From: Xanthobacter sp. NM-25
GTDB taxonomy: Bacteria > Pseudomonadota > Alphaproteobacteria > Rhizobiales > Xanthobacteraceae
Length of the DNA stretch: 64,000 bases
NCBI RefSeq assembly: GCF_022138605.1
Contig: NZ_JACBFS010000002.1
Span: forward strand, 310,001-374,000
Direction of reading: 5' to 3'
The translations under genes were made by a program, and so were the position numbers. Below the pieces are notes generated by a model. The model was not told where the DNA came from and made no database searches. It saw nothing but the letters and a program-made list of their open reading frames with translations. This document shows positions 43,449 through 52,258 of this stretch, in pieces. Position 1 is the first letter of the stretch. Each line of letters begins with the position of its first letter.

Positions 43449-44222
43449 ATGCGCGCGGCCGCCAAGCCCCTCGTCGCCATTGTCGGTGACCTCAAGGACG
43501 ACACCGACCTGCCCTATTTCATGGTGGGGGAGAAATATGCTCGCGCGGTCGCCGAATTCGCCCATGCGGTGCCGCTCATGGCACTGCCGGTGGGACCCGA
43601 GGCGGACCGCGACGCCGATATCGCCACCCTGATCGCCCGGGTGGACGGCTTCTTCTTCACCGGCAGCCCCTCCAACGTGCACCCCAGCCATTGGAACGGC
43701 CCGGACGATGCCCCCGGCCCCTTCGATCCGGTGCGCGATCGCTTCGCCCTGGCGCTGATCCGCGCGGCGGTGGCGGCGCAGGTGCCCGCCCTGTTCATCT
43801 GCCGCGGCTTTCAGGAGCTGAACGTGGCGTTCGGCGGCACCCTCCATGCCGATCTCGCCGCACTGCCCGGGCGCCTGCCGCACCACGCGCCGGAAGACGC
43901 CCCCTATGACACCCGCTATGGCCCGCTCCATGCGGTGGACCTGGTGCCCGGCTCGCCGCTGGAGGCCACCTTCGGTGCCCGCAGCTTTCCGGTGAACTCC
44001 CTGCATTATCAGGCCCTGGACCGCATCGGCGCCGGCCTCAGCGTGGAGGCCCGCGCGCCGGACGGCACGCCGGAGGCCGTGCGGGTGAGCGGACATCCGT
44101 TCGCGGTGGGCGTGCAGTGGCATGCGGAATACCGCCCCGACCTCTCCCCCGCCAATGCCCGGCTGCTGGCGGCCTTCGGCGCGGCGGTGCGCACCCGCCA
44201 GGCGGCGCGCGCCCACCCCTGA
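43449..44222 (+). CDS. class-I glutamine amidotransferase-like peptidase C26 (PuuD-like)
   Basis: 257 residues. The nucleophile is C118 in FICRGFQELN, and the His-Glu pair is in GVQWHAEYRP near the C-terminus. N-terminal KPLVAIVGDLKDDTD and GEKYARAVAEFAHAVPLMALP fit the family. PuuD hydrolyses gamma-glutamyl-GABA in putrescine degradation; substrate is uncertain here, and the polyamine uptake genes 11 kb upstream are only circumstantial. It follows the outer-membrane gene by 3 bp and may be co-transcribed. Confidence 0.87.
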   Translation: MRAAAKPLVAIVGDLKDDTDLPYFMVGEKYARAVAEFAHAVPLMALPVGPEADRDADIATLIARVDGFFFTGSPSNVHPSHWNGPDDAPGPFDPVRDRFALALIRAAVAAQVPALFICRGFQELNVAFGGTLHADLAALPGRLPHHAPEDAPYDTRYGPLHAVDLVPGSPLEATFGARSFPVNSLHYQALDRIGAGLSVEARAPDGTPEAVRVSGHPFAVGVQWHAEYRPDLSPANARLLAAFGAAVRTRQAARAHP

Positions 44223-44409
44223 GGGCCGCGCAAGGCCGACGCCGCGCCAGCCGTTGCCACGCATCAATCTGCTGCACCGCAAGATGCCCGCGCCCCGCGC
44301 CGGCGACCGCTCCGCGCCGTGGCGGACCGGCTGTGTCTTGATCTATCTCCTTGCGACACGGCGCGAATTGGCCTTGAATTCACAATCATCGGGTAACCAG
44401 GAGACAGGG

Positions 44410-46173
44410 ATGGTGCCCACCCATCAAGACCAGAGTCAGCGCTCGCGCCTGCGGATGAATTCATCCGCATGGGCCAGCACATGGTCGCGCATCGCCATTG
44501 CCGCGGTGTTCGGCTGGTCGACCAGCATGCTGCCCGCGCTGGCGCAGACTCCGCCGGCCGGCGAATCCACCCAGCCGCAGGCCATCGCGCCGACCACGCC
44601 GGCGGAAGTTGCGCCCCAGGTTGCGCCTGAGGCCGTCCCGCCGGCCGTGGCGCAGGATGCGCCGGCGCCGCAGGTGGTGCCGCCCGCGGCCCAGCCCACG
44701 CCGCTGCCCACCGCCCCGGCGGCCGCGGCCGCGGCCGCGGCACAATCCGCAGCGCCGCAGCTCTATTCGATGTCCGACCTCGAATATCTGCTGTCGCCCA
44801 TCGCCCTCTATCCCGATCCGCTGCTGGCCATCCTGTTCCCGGCCACGGCCTTCCCCGACCAGCTGGTGGCCGCCAATCAATGGATCGAGGCCAACCCGCA
44901 GCCGGTGAAGGACAACAATTTCACCGCCGTGGATGCCATGAGCTGGGATCCCTCGGTGAAGGCGCTGGTGCGCTTTCCCGAGGTGGTGACCATGCTCAAC
45001 AGCCACATGGAGTGGGCGGAATCCCTCGGCTACGCCTTCGTCAACCAGCCGCAGGACGTGTCCACCACCATCCAGCTGCTGCGCGCCCAGGCGCAGAAGG
45101 TCGGCAACCTCAAGACCACGCCGCAGCAGGTGGTGACCACCCGCCAGGACAACGGGCGCGACACCATCTATATCGCGCCGGCCAATCCGGAGCGGATCTA
45201 CGTTCCCACCTATGACAGCTCGTCGGTGTTCACCACCTTCGCCACCGGCGCCCTCGCCTTTGGCGCCGGTGTGCTGGTGGGCTCGGCGTGGAACAACAAT
45301 TGGGGCTGGAACAACCGCGGCTGGAACAGCGTGTGGGTGCGGCCGCCCGGCTGGCGGGCGCCGCCCTATTGGCGGCCCGGCGCGCCGCCTCCGGCCTGGG
45401 GTCCCGGTCCCTGGCGGCCCGGCCCGCGCCCGCCGGGCCCGGGTGTCGGCCCACGTCCGCCCGGCGGACCCGGTGTCGGCCCACGTCCGCCCATGCCCGG
45501 CCGTCCCGGCGGACCCGGCGGCATCAATCGTCCCGGTGGACCGGGCGGCCCCGGTGGCCCCGGTGGCATCAACCGTCCCGGTGGTCCGGGCGGCCCGGGT
45601 GGCCCCGGTGGCATCAACCGTCCCGGTGGTCCAGGCGGCCCGGGTGGCCTCGGTGGCATCAACCGTCCCGGTGGTCCGGGTGGCCCGGGTGGCCCCGGTG
45701 GCATCAACCGTCCCGGTGGTCCGGGTGGGCCTGGCGGCATCAACCGTCCCGGTGGTCCGGGTGGGCCAGGTGGCCCCGGCGGCGTCAACCGTCCCGGTGG
45801 TCCGGGTGGGCCAGGTGGCCCCGGCGGCGTCAACCGTCCCGGCGGTCCGGGTGGGCCTGCGGGCATCAATCGGCCTAGTGGTCCCGGCGGTCCTGGCGGC
45901 GCGGGCAATCGGCCCAATGCCGGCCCCAACCAGCAGCGGCCCAATGCCAACCGGCCTAATGCCCAGCGCCCCAATGCGCAGAGGCCCCAGCAGAATGCCC
46001 GGCCCCAGCAGCGGCCGCAGAATGCGCGGCCTCAGCAGCGGGCGCGGCCGCAGCAGAACGCCCGGCCACAGCAACGGGCCCGGCCACAGCAGCGCGCACG
46101 CCCGCAACAACGGGCGCGGCCGCAGCAGCATCGCGCCCGGCCTCAGGGCGGCGCCCATCGGCCTCATCGCTGA
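44410..46173 (+). CDS. exported DUF3300 protein with long collagen-like and Gln/Arg-rich tail
   Basis: 587 residues. An N-terminal signal (SRIAIAAVFGWSTSMLPALA) is followed by an Ala/Pro-rich linker, then DUF3300 at about residues 120-270 (YLLSPIALYPDPLLAILFPA, MEWAESLGYAFVNQPQDV, IYVPTYDSS). A hydrophobic helix-like Gly-rich section (TFATGALAFGAGVLVGSAW) and Trp-rich repeats (NNNWGWNNRGWN) follow, then nine GGP-type repeats and a tail of QN/R-rich units. No function is known for DUF3300. The start ATG 44410 is after GAGAC; a longer frame overlapping the upstream hydrolase is not used. Confidence 0.85.
   Translation: MVPTHQDQSQRSRLRMNSSAWASTWSRIAIAAVFGWSTSMLPALAQTPPAGESTQPQAIAPTTPAEVAPQVAPEAVPPAVAQDAPAPQVVPPAAQPTPLPTAPAAAAAAAAQSAAPQLYSMSDLEYLLSPIALYPDPLLAILFPATAFPDQLVAANQWIEANPQPVKDNNFTAVDAMSWDPSVKALVRFPEVVTMLNSHMEWAESLGYAFVNQPQDVSTTIQLLRAQAQKVGNLKTTPQQVVTTRQDNGRDTIYIAPANPERIYVPTYDSSSVFTTFATGALAFGAGVLVGSAWNNNWGWNNRGWNSVWVRPPGWRAPPYWRPGAPPPAWGPGPWRPGPRPPGPGVGPRPPGGPGVGPRPPMPGRPGGPGGINRPGGPGGPGGPGGINRPGGPGGPGGPGGINRPGGPGGPGGLGGINRPGGPGGPGGPGGINRPGGPGGPGGINRPGGPGGPGGPGGVNRPGGPGGPGGPGGVNRPGGPGGPAGINRPSGPGGPGGAGNRPNAGPNQQRPNANRPNAQRPNAQRPQQNARPQQRPQNARPQQRARPQQNARPQQRARPQQRARPQQRARPQQHRARPQGGAHRPHR
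45523..45905 (+). repeat. nine 42-45-bp tandem repeats encoding I/V-N-R-P-G-G-P-type units
   Basis: Units read (I/V)NRPGGPGGPGGPGG, mostly 15 codons, with two 12-codon copies (fifth and eighth) and a 14-codon last one. Collagen-like Gly-X-Y character. Copies differ by a few synonymous changes. This is inside the DUF3300 gene and should be prone to slippage or recombination. Confidence 0.9.
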
Positions 46174-46205
46174 GGCCTGCTACGGTCGCGTGTGATCGAC
46201 ATGAC

Positions 46206-46245
46206 CGGCCCGGCGCAGGACCCTGCGCCGGGCCGAACCTTTTTT
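46206..46245 (+). terminator. Rho-independent terminator of the DUF3300 gene
   Basis: A perfect 13-bp stem, GGCCCGGCGCAGG against CCTGCGCCGGGCC, with a two-base spacer, is followed by GAACCTTTTTT. It lies 33 bp after the stop. T-run is only on the plus-strand side. Confidence 0.9.
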
Positions 46246-46291
46246 CGGAAGATGCAAATGCCGGAACCCAGCCCGACCGGCCCCGATGCGC

Positions 46292-46654
46292 TCAGAACAG
46301 GCGGGCGCCGTTGGGCACCGGCTGGCCCGGCGTCACCAGCACCACGGCGCCCTCGGCATCGGGAAAGCCCAGGGTCAGCACCTGCGACATGAACGGCCCG
46401 ATCTGACGCGGCGGAAAATTCACCACGGCCGCCACCTGCCGCCCCACCAGCTGCTCAAGCGTGTAATGCACGGTGATCTGCGCCGACGAGCGCTTGAGGC
46501 CGATCTCCGGACCGAAATCGATGGTGAGCTTGAAGGCGGGCTTGCGCGCTTTCGGGAACGGCTCCGCCGCCACGATGGTGCCGACGCGGATATCCACCTT
46601 CAGGAACTCATCAAAGGAAATGGTTTCAGCGCCCCCATCCGTCTGCCCGCTCAC
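46292..46654 (-). CDS. csaA: CsaA-like tRNA-binding protein
   Basis: About 120 residues. OB-fold EMAP-II-like domain: FDEFLKVDIRVGTIVAAE, FPKARKPAFKLTIDFG, RSSAQITVHYTLEQLVGRQ, VVNFPPRQIGPFMSQVLTLG, with the LG and MSQ features of CsaA. It binds tRNA or acts as a secretion-related chaperone in Bacillus. I start at GTG 46654, which has GGAGG seven bases upstream; a longer GTG start is open at 46702. It is divergent from the ABC-F gene. Confidence 0.88.
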   Translation of the reverse strand: MSGQTDGGAETISFDEFLKVDIRVGTIVAAEPFPKARKPAFKLTIDFGPEIGLKRSSAQITVHYTLEQLVGRQVAAVVNFPPRQIGPFMSQVLTLGFPDAEGAVVLVTPGQPVPNGARLF

Positions 46655-46815
46655 GACCCGCCTCCCGCACCGCTCAAGGATACCGGGCTCACACCCGGAC
46701 ACCCCAGCATAGGCAGGACGAGCGCGAGCGGCACCCCTCCCCCGCCGCCGCCCCTGGCCCGGGCCCGTCCGCCGCCCCTTGCCCTGCTCCCGCGCGCCTG
46801 CGAAAAGGCGGCACC

Positions 46816-48696
46816 ATGATCGTTCTCGACGATATTTCCCTGCGCCTCGCCGGCCGCCTGCTCCTCGACCACGCCTCGGTGGCGCTGCCGGAGAATGCCC
46901 GGGTGGGCGTGGTGGGGCGCAACGGCGCCGGCAAGACCACTTTGTTCAAGGCCCTGGTGGGCGAATTGGAGCTGGAGAGCGGCGCCGTCCGCCTGCCGAG
47001 CCGCACCCGCATCGGCCGCGTGGCGCAGGAGGCCCCCGCCGGCCCCGACAGCCTCATCGAGCGGGTGCTGGCCGCCGATACGGAGCGCGCCGCGCTGCTC
47101 CATGAGCGCGAGACCTCCGCCGACCCCATGCGCATGGGCGAGATCGAGGCGCGGCTCATCGACATCGATGCCCATTCGGCCCCGGCCCGCGCCGCCACCA
47201 TTCTCGCCGGCCTCGGCTTCGACGAGAGCGCCCAGGCCCGCCCGTGCTCCGAATTCTCCGGCGGCTGGCGCATGCGCGTCGCCCTCGCCGCCCTGCTGTT
47301 CACCGAGCCGGACCTGTTGCTGCTGGACGAGCCCACCAACTATCTCGACCTCGAAGGCACCCTTTGGCTGCAGGATTACCTCGCCCATTACCCGCGCACG
47401 GTCATCCTCATCAGCCACGATCGTGACCTGCTCGATGAATCGGTGGACCACATCCTCCACCTCTCCGGCCAGAAGCTGACCCTCTACAAGGGCGGCTTCA
47501 GCTCGTTCGACCGCCAGCGGCGGGAACGGCTGCTGCTGGACCAGAAGGCGCGCAAGAAGCAGGAGACCCAGCGCGCCCACATGGAAGCCTTCGTGGCCCG
47601 CTTCCGCGCCAAGGCCACCAAGGCCAAGCAGGCCCAATCCCGCCTCAAGGCCCTGGCCCGCATGGAGCCCCTGGCCGCCCAGGTGAGCGAGGATGCGGCG
47701 GCCATCTCCATCCGCCATCCCGACCGCCTGCTCTCGCCCCCCATCCTGGTGCTAGACAAGGTGGCGGTGGGCTATGTGCCCGGCAAGCCGATCCTGCGCG
47801 GGCTCGATCTGCGCATCGACGAGGACGACCGCATCGCTTTGCTCGGGCCCAACGGCAACGGCAAATCCACCTTCGCCAAGCTGCTCGCCGGCCGACTTTC
47901 CCCGGAAAGCGGGCAATTGGTGCGCGCCGACAAGCTGGAGGTGGCCTATCTCGCCCAGCATCAGCTCGACGAGCTGGTGCCCGGCGACAGCCCGGCCCAG
48001 CATGTGCGCCGCCTGATGCCCGACGCGCCGGAAGCCAGGGTGCGCGCCCGCGCCGCCGAGATGGGCTTTTCCGGCGGGGCCGCCGACACCAAGGTCTCCG
48101 CCCTCTCGGGTGGCGAGAAGGCCCGGCTGCTGCTGGGCCTCGCCACCTTCCACGGGCCGCATTTGCTCATTCTCGACGAGCCCACCAACCATTTGGACAT
48201 CGAGGCCCGCGCCGCCCTCATCGAGGCGCTGAATGATTTCCCCGGCGCGGTCATCCTCATTTCCCATGACCGGCATCTGCTGGAAGCCTGCGCCGAGCGG
48301 CTGTGGCGGGTCTCCGGCGGCACGGTGAAGGCCTATGAGGGTGATCTCGACCAGTATCGCCGCGAGGTGCTGAGCCGCGCCGATGGCGACCGCATGACCG
48401 CCGATGGCCGCAAGGACAAGGCGGACACCAAGGCCGCCCCCGCCGCCGAGCCGCGAAAGCGCATCGCCACCGGCCCGCTCAAGAAGCGCATCCGCGAACT
48501 GGAAAGCCAGGTGGAGAAGCTGGAGAAGGAAATCGCCAGCCTCGACGCCAAGCTGGCCGACCCCGCTTTGCACGCCAAGGCGCCGCTCGATGCCGCCCGC
48601 TTCGCCCAGGCCCGCGCCACCGCCGCCGACACCCTGGCCCAGGCGGAAGAAGAATGGCTCACCGTCAGCTCCGAACTGGAGGCCGCCGGGGGGTGA
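46816..48696 (+). CDS. ABC-F family ATP-binding protein (YheS/Uup-like)
   Basis: 626 residues. Two ABC domains with Walker A GRNGAGKTTL and GPNGNGKSTF, signatures FSGGWRMRV and LSGGEKARL, and Walker B LLLLDEPTNYLD and LILDEPTNHLD. A long linker with KATKAKQAQSRLKALARME between them is the P-site interaction motif (PtIM) region. C-terminus KKRIRELESQVEKLEKEIAS is a coiled coil. No membrane segments. ABC-F proteins act on ribosomes in stalling or translation control; antibiotic-resistance function cannot be inferred. Divergent from csaA. Confidence 0.93.
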   Translation: MIVLDDISLRLAGRLLLDHASVALPENARVGVVGRNGAGKTTLFKALVGELELESGAVRLPSRTRIGRVAQEAPAGPDSLIERVLAADTERAALLHERETSADPMRMGEIEARLIDIDAHSAPARAATILAGLGFDESAQARPCSEFSGGWRMRVALAALLFTEPDLLLLDEPTNYLDLEGTLWLQDYLAHYPRTVILISHDRDLLDESVDHILHLSGQKLTLYKGGFSSFDRQRRERLLLDQKARKKQETQRAHMEAFVARFRAKATKAKQAQSRLKALARMEPLAAQVSEDAAAISIRHPDRLLSPPILVLDKVAVGYVPGKPILRGLDLRIDEDDRIALLGPNGNGKSTFAKLLAGRLSPESGQLVRADKLEVAYLAQHQLDELVPGDSPAQHVRRLMPDAPEARVRARAAEMGFSGGAADTKVSALSGGEKARLLLGLATFHGPHLLILDEPTNHLDIEARAALIEALNDFPGAVILISHDRHLLEACAERLWRVSGGTVKAYEGDLDQYRREVLSRADGDRMTADGRKDKADTKAAPAAEPRKRIATGPLKKRIRELESQVEKLEKEIASLDAKLADPALHAKAPLDAARFAQARATAADTLAQAEEEWLTVSSELEAAGG

Positions 48697-48714
48697 GCCC
48701 TGGCGCCGGCGGGC

Positions 48715-49608
48715 TCAGCGCGTCGGGCCAGGGCCGCGGGCCAGCTCCAGAAAGGCGGCCGCCGCGCGCGAATGGTAGCGGTCGGCGTGGCGCAGGGCAT
48801 AAAAGCGCCGCGGCGGCAGGCTGAGGGGCAGACGCACCAGCCGGCCCGCCACCAGCCCGGCCTCAGCCACCAGATCGGAGATCACGGTGGCCCCCGCCCC
48901 GGCGATGACGGCGCTGAGCACCGCCTCGTTGGAGGGCAATTCAAACGCCACCTTCAGCGCCGCCGGATCGAGCCCGTGGGCCGCCAGCGCGCTCTCGAAC
49001 ACCTGCCGGGTGCCCGAGCCCGATTCGCGCAGCACGAAGGTGAGATCCAGCAGTTCCTCGGGCGCGATCTCGCGCCGCTCCCGCCAGGGGTGACTGGCCG
49101 GCGCCACCAGCACCAGGCGATCTCCGGGGATGGGGCTGCGGGCCAGCAGCGCCTCCTGCACCTCCCCTTCCACGAAGCCGAGGTCCGCCTCTCCGGCACG
49201 CACCGCCGCCGCCACCTGGGTGGTGTTGCCGATGGCCACGGAGACCGCGATCTCGGGATAACGCAGATGAAAGCGGTGCAGCGCCGGCCCCAGCCAGTAA
49301 TTGGCGATGGTCTGGCTGGCCTGCAGCGCCAGCCGGCCGCGCTTGAGCCCGGTCAGATCCGCCAGAACCGTCTCGGCCAGTTCCACCCGCGCCAGGATGG
49401 CCTGTGCTTCCGGCAGGAAGCCCGCGCCCGCCTCGGTGAGGGCGATGCGACGGCCCACCCGATGGAACAATTGAACGCCGCAGGCCGCCTCCAGCGCCGC
49501 AACCGAGGCGCTGACCGCCGATTGCGTCATATGGAGGTGTTCTGCGGCGCGCGTCATGTGCAGGTGTTCGGCCACCATGGCGAACACCCGAAGCTGCTCC
49601 AGCGTCAT
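48715..49608 (-). CDS. LysR-family transcriptional regulator
   Basis: 297 residues. HTH: TLEQLRVFAMVAEHLHMTRAA then MTQSAVSASVAALEAACG, followed by the substrate-binding LysR domain (LQASQTIANYWLGPALHRFH, VAIGNTTQVAAAVRAGEADLG, GSGTRQVFE). It follows yeiH by 13 bp on the same strand, so it may be co-transcribed with it. Regulators of the YeiE/CysB type are typical partners of YeiH exporters but are usually divergent. Probable target: yeiH, by the IR at 50778. Confidence 0.9.
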   Translation of the reverse strand: MTLEQLRVFAMVAEHLHMTRAAEHLHMTQSAVSASVAALEAACGVQLFHRVGRRIALTEAGAGFLPEAQAILARVELAETVLADLTGLKRGRLALQASQTIANYWLGPALHRFHLRYPEIAVSVAIGNTTQVAAAVRAGEADLGFVEGEVQEALLARSPIPGDRLVLVAPASHPWRERREIAPEELLDLTFVLRESGSGTRQVFESALAAHGLDPAALKVAFELPSNEAVLSAVIAGAGATVISDLVAEAGLVAGRLVRLPLSLPPRRFYALRHADRYHSRAAAAFLELARGPGPTR

Positions 49609-49621
49609 CGGTCCTGCAAGG

Positions 49622-50701
49622 TCAGGTCATGAAGGTGGAGATCAGGATAAAGCTCAGGGCGGAGATGAAAAGCCAGGCCGCGGCACCGAGCAGCAGCGGG
49701 CGCAGCCCCTTCATGCGCAGCTTGCGAATATCCGTCTCCAGCCCCATGGCGCCCAGAGCGACCGCCAGCAGGAAGGTGGTGAGGGTCACCAGATGGGTGC
49801 GCAGTTCTTCCGGCACCACGCCGGCGCTGTTCACCATGACCATGGCCACGAAGCCGAACACGAACCAGGGCAGCGGCGGACGGGCGTGATTCGGGTTCTT
49901 GTCTTCCCGCGCCCGCCACATGGCGGCGGCGCCGAGACCGATCACCAGCGGCGCCAGCAGCATCACCCGCGAGAGCTTGGCCACGGTGCCGAACTCGCCC
50001 GCCTGCTGGCCGCCCTGGAACGCCGCCGCCACCACCTGCGCCACTTCATGGATGGACGATCCGGTCCACAGGCCATAGGCGTGGGCGTCGAAACCGGTAT
50101 AGGGCAGCAGCACCGGCGCCAGCAGCATGGAGAGCGAGCCGAACACGGTGACGCACGCCACCGCATAGGCCACATCCTCATCGGAACCGCGGGTCACCGT
50201 ATTGGTGGCGATCACCGCCGAGGCGCCGCAGATGGCGGTGCCCGCCGCGATCAGCTCCGACAATTGGCGATCGACCCCGATCAGCCGGCCGAACCAGCGG
50301 GTGGTGAAGAAGGTGGCGGCCAGGGTGAAGGCAACGATGGAGAAGCCCACCAGCCCCACGGTGCGCACCTGGGCGAAGGTGAGCTGCAGGCCCAGCAGCA
50401 CGATGGCAAAGCGCAGGATGCGCCGAAGGCCGAACTTGACGCCCGGAATGGCCGCCTTCGGCGTCCCCACCAGATTGTGGTAGGCCATGCCGATGATGAT
50501 GGCGAGAACCAGGGGGCTGACGAGGCCCATGCCGGGAATGAGCCGCAAGGCATAGGCCGCCGCCGCAATCAGCACCGTGAGCGCGATGCCCGGCAACAGC
50601 GCGCCGACCGCCCCCGCAGGCACCCACCCCCTGGGCCCTGGGGCCGGAACGGTGGGGGGCGGCGCAGCGGCCGGAACCTCGGCCGCAGGGATGTCGGACA
50701 T
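49622..50701 (-). CDS. YeiH-family (UPF0324) membrane protein, putative sulfate/sulfonate-related exporter
   Basis: 359 residues with about 10 helices. The UPF0324 hallmarks are LAIIIGMAYHNLVGTPK, RFAIVLLGLQLTF, AAGTAICGASAVIATN and SIHEVAQVVAAAF. The N-terminal 25 residues are Pro/Ala-rich. Some family members are annotated as sulfate exporters; experimental basis is limited. Start ATG 50701 has GGAG upstream. AT-rich promoter region contains an 8-bp inverted repeat. Confidence 0.9.
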   Translation of the reverse strand: MSDIPAAEVPAAAPPPTVPAPGPRGWVPAGAVGALLPGIALTVLIAAAAYALRLIPGMGLVSPLVLAIIIGMAYHNLVGTPKAAIPGVKFGLRRILRFAIVLLGLQLTFAQVRTVGLVGFSIVAFTLAATFFTTRWFGRLIGVDRQLSELIAAGTAICGASAVIATNTVTRGSDEDVAYAVACVTVFGSLSMLLAPVLLPYTGFDAHAYGLWTGSSIHEVAQVVAAAFQGGQQAGEFGTVAKLSRVMLLAPLVIGLGAAAMWRAREDKNPNHARPPLPWFVFGFVAMVMVNSAGVVPEELRTHLVTLTTFLLAVALGAMGLETDIRKLRMKGLRPLLLGAAAWLFISALSFILISTFMT

Positions 50702-50777
50702 GACGAAACTCCTCGATGAACCGCCGGCACCTTCGGCCTCCATCGATCATTTCGCCATCACGTTATTTTTCTACATT

Positions 50778-50800
50778 CAATCAATTTTTTCGATTGATTG
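50778..50800. promoter_or_regulatory. inverted repeat in the yeiH promoter, candidate LysR operator
   Basis: CAATCAAT and ATTGATTG are perfect 8-bp arms separated by 7 bases, in an AT-rich patch (50760-50800) unlike the surrounding sequence. It lies 77 bp upstream of the yeiH start. LysR regulators commonly bind dyads with a T-N11-A core, which fits. A role as a terminator of the upstream deaminase gene (minus strand) is also conceivable. Confidence 0.55.
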
Positions 50801-50820
50801 CCCGCCCCGGCCCCGGGCCG

Positions 50821-51408
50821 CTACGGCTTCTTCTGATCGAACAGCGCAAGCGCTTCCCCTGAGAGCACACCGCCGGTGAGCTCGACCCGTGCGAACGGCG
50901 TCTCTTCCGCCACCTGTTTCGCGGAAATGGTGATCTGGCCGATGCGGGCCGCAAGCTCCTCCACGTTGGCCGCGAACACCACCCGCGAGATGCCACACCA
51001 GACGATCGCCCCCATGCACATGGCGCACGGTTCACCCGAGGTATAGAGCGTGGTGCCCTTGAGCTCGTCCGGCGGGCGCACGGCGAGGAACCGGCGGATC
51101 GCCACCATCTCTCCATGGGCCGTCGGATCCGCCAGCCGGCGCCCGAGGTTCATGCCGCGGGCCAGCACATCCCCGCCCCGGGTGATGACCGCGCCGAAGG
51201 GATAATCCGCCGCCTTGGCGAGCGCGATGGCTTCGCGCATGAAGGCCTCGTCCTCGGGGCGGGCCGGCACCTCCACCGCCTCGGCCCGTGTTTCCAGCGG
51301 GAACAGGCTCAGCACGCCCGCGCCGCCGATCCCGGCCACGAGGCCCGCCAGAACCGCGCGCCGCGACGGTCCTGCCCCCTTCGACAATGGCTGCTGCTCC
51401 TCGCCCAT
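50821..51408 (-). CDS. Tat-exported nucleoside/cytidine-deaminase-like protein
   Basis: 195 residues. A twin-arginine signal SRRAVLAGLVAGIGGAG near residues 15-31 should send the folded protein out of the cytosol. The zinc site is intact: H98-G-E100 in PTAHGEM and P127-C-A-M-C131 in GEPCAMCMG, followed by a Cys-rich VWCGISRV. This is the cytidine/guanine/tRNA-adenosine deaminase fold (dCMP_cyt_deam). The tRNA-editing TadA role is excluded by export. Substrate unknown. Start ATG 51408 has GGAGG upstream. It is downstream of the atp operon terminator and on the same strand as yeiH. Confidence 0.85.
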   Translation of the reverse strand: MGEEQQPLSKGAGPSRRAVLAGLVAGIGGAGVLSLFPLETRAEAVEVPARPEDEAFMREAIALAKAADYPFGAVITRGGDVLARGMNLGRRLADPTAHGEMVAIRRFLAVRPPDELKGTTLYTSGEPCAMCMGAIVWCGISRVVFAANVEELAARIGQITISAKQVAEETPFARVELTGGVLSGEALALFDQKKP

Positions 51409-51507
51409 CTCGCTGCCTCCCCTATGCCGGTGTCCCACGACATCACGCCCGGCACGGGCGCACAAGCGGGAGATCCCGGCCGCCTCGCAGCGGACCGTCG
51501 CGAAACG

Positions 51508-51537
51508 CAAAAGGCCGGGCGTTGCCGCCCGGCCTTT
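51508..51537 (-). terminator. Rho-independent terminator of the atp operon
   Basis: Perfect 12-bp stem, AAAGGCCGGGCG/CGCCCGGCCTTT, loop of 4 (TTGC on the plus strand), then on the minus strand TTTTGCGTTTCG. It is 25 bp past the atpC stop. Confidence 0.88.
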
Positions 51538-51561
51538 GACGCAGAAATCAGCAAGAGATGC

Positions 51562-51984
51562 TCAGTGCTTGGTGACCGGCGCGAAGCCGCGCTCCAGCGC
51601 ATCCGCAACCTGTTCCAGGTCAGCCAACTGCCGCGCGGCCCGCTGGCGGATCTCGTCGGACGTGGCGTCGCTCAGGTCTTCCCTGGCATCCTGGATCTGC
51701 TGGCGGAGCGTCGCGAGGTCGAGTTCCTCCACCGGCTTGGCCTCCTCGGCCAGCACGGTCAGGCCCGCCGGGTTCACCTCGGCAAAGCCGCCGCGGACGA
51801 AGAAACGCCGCAGCTCACCGCCGGTCTTGATGGTGAGAATGCCCGGCTTCAGCATGCCGATGAAGGGGGCATGCCCCGCCAGCACGCCGAATTCGCCTTC
51901 GGCGCCGGGCACGATCACCTCGGTCACCGCCCCGGAGAACACCAGCCGCTCCGGCGAAACCAGCTCGAAAGGTAAGGTCGCCAT
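51562..51984 (-). CDS. atpC: F1-ATPase epsilon subunit
   Basis: 140 residues. Epsilon subunit of F1Fo ATP synthase: FELVSPERLVFSGAVTEVIV, GAEGEFGVLAGHAPFIGMLK, then RRFFVRGGFAEVNPAGLTVLAE and a helical tail. It regulates ATP hydrolysis. It is last in atpHAGDC but 274 bp away from atpD. A continuous frame is open upstream to 52134 without conserved sequence, so I start at MATLPFELVS. Confidence 0.94.
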   Translation of the reverse strand: MATLPFELVSPERLVFSGAVTEVIVPGAEGEFGVLAGHAPFIGMLKPGILTIKTGGELRRFFVRGGFAEVNPAGLTVLAEEAKPVEELDLATLRQQIQDAREDLSDATSDEIRQRAARQLADLEQVADALERGFAPVTKH

Positions 51985-52258
51985 GTTCTTGTCTCCGGCT
52001 CCTTGATCACCGTGCCATCGCGGTCCGGTGCGCCGCTCGGCATCCGCGCCAGCCCGTGGGACCGACAGGCGCATGCCTTTCAAAACTGTCCGGCTCCAAC
52101 CTGCCACGGACATCCCGCACCTGCCCTGAAGCACAGTGCCGGGCGCCGCATCAGGTCCGCCTGAACCTCATGAGCACGGGCGGCCGCAGCTCCGGCCACC
52201 CGTCATGTCGCAGCTGGAAGGGACCAGCGTTCCGCGCGCGGCCGGAACCGCGCCGCGA

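Noticed and set aside
45523..45905. CRISPR-like regular repeats
   Set aside because: Units are contiguous coding repeats with no unique spacers and no cas genes are nearby.
44461..46167. Long minus-strand frame of 568 codons opposite the DUF3300 gene
   Set aside because: It arises from the GC-rich repeats of the plus-strand gene; residue make-up is low-complexity and there is no ribosome binding site or domain.
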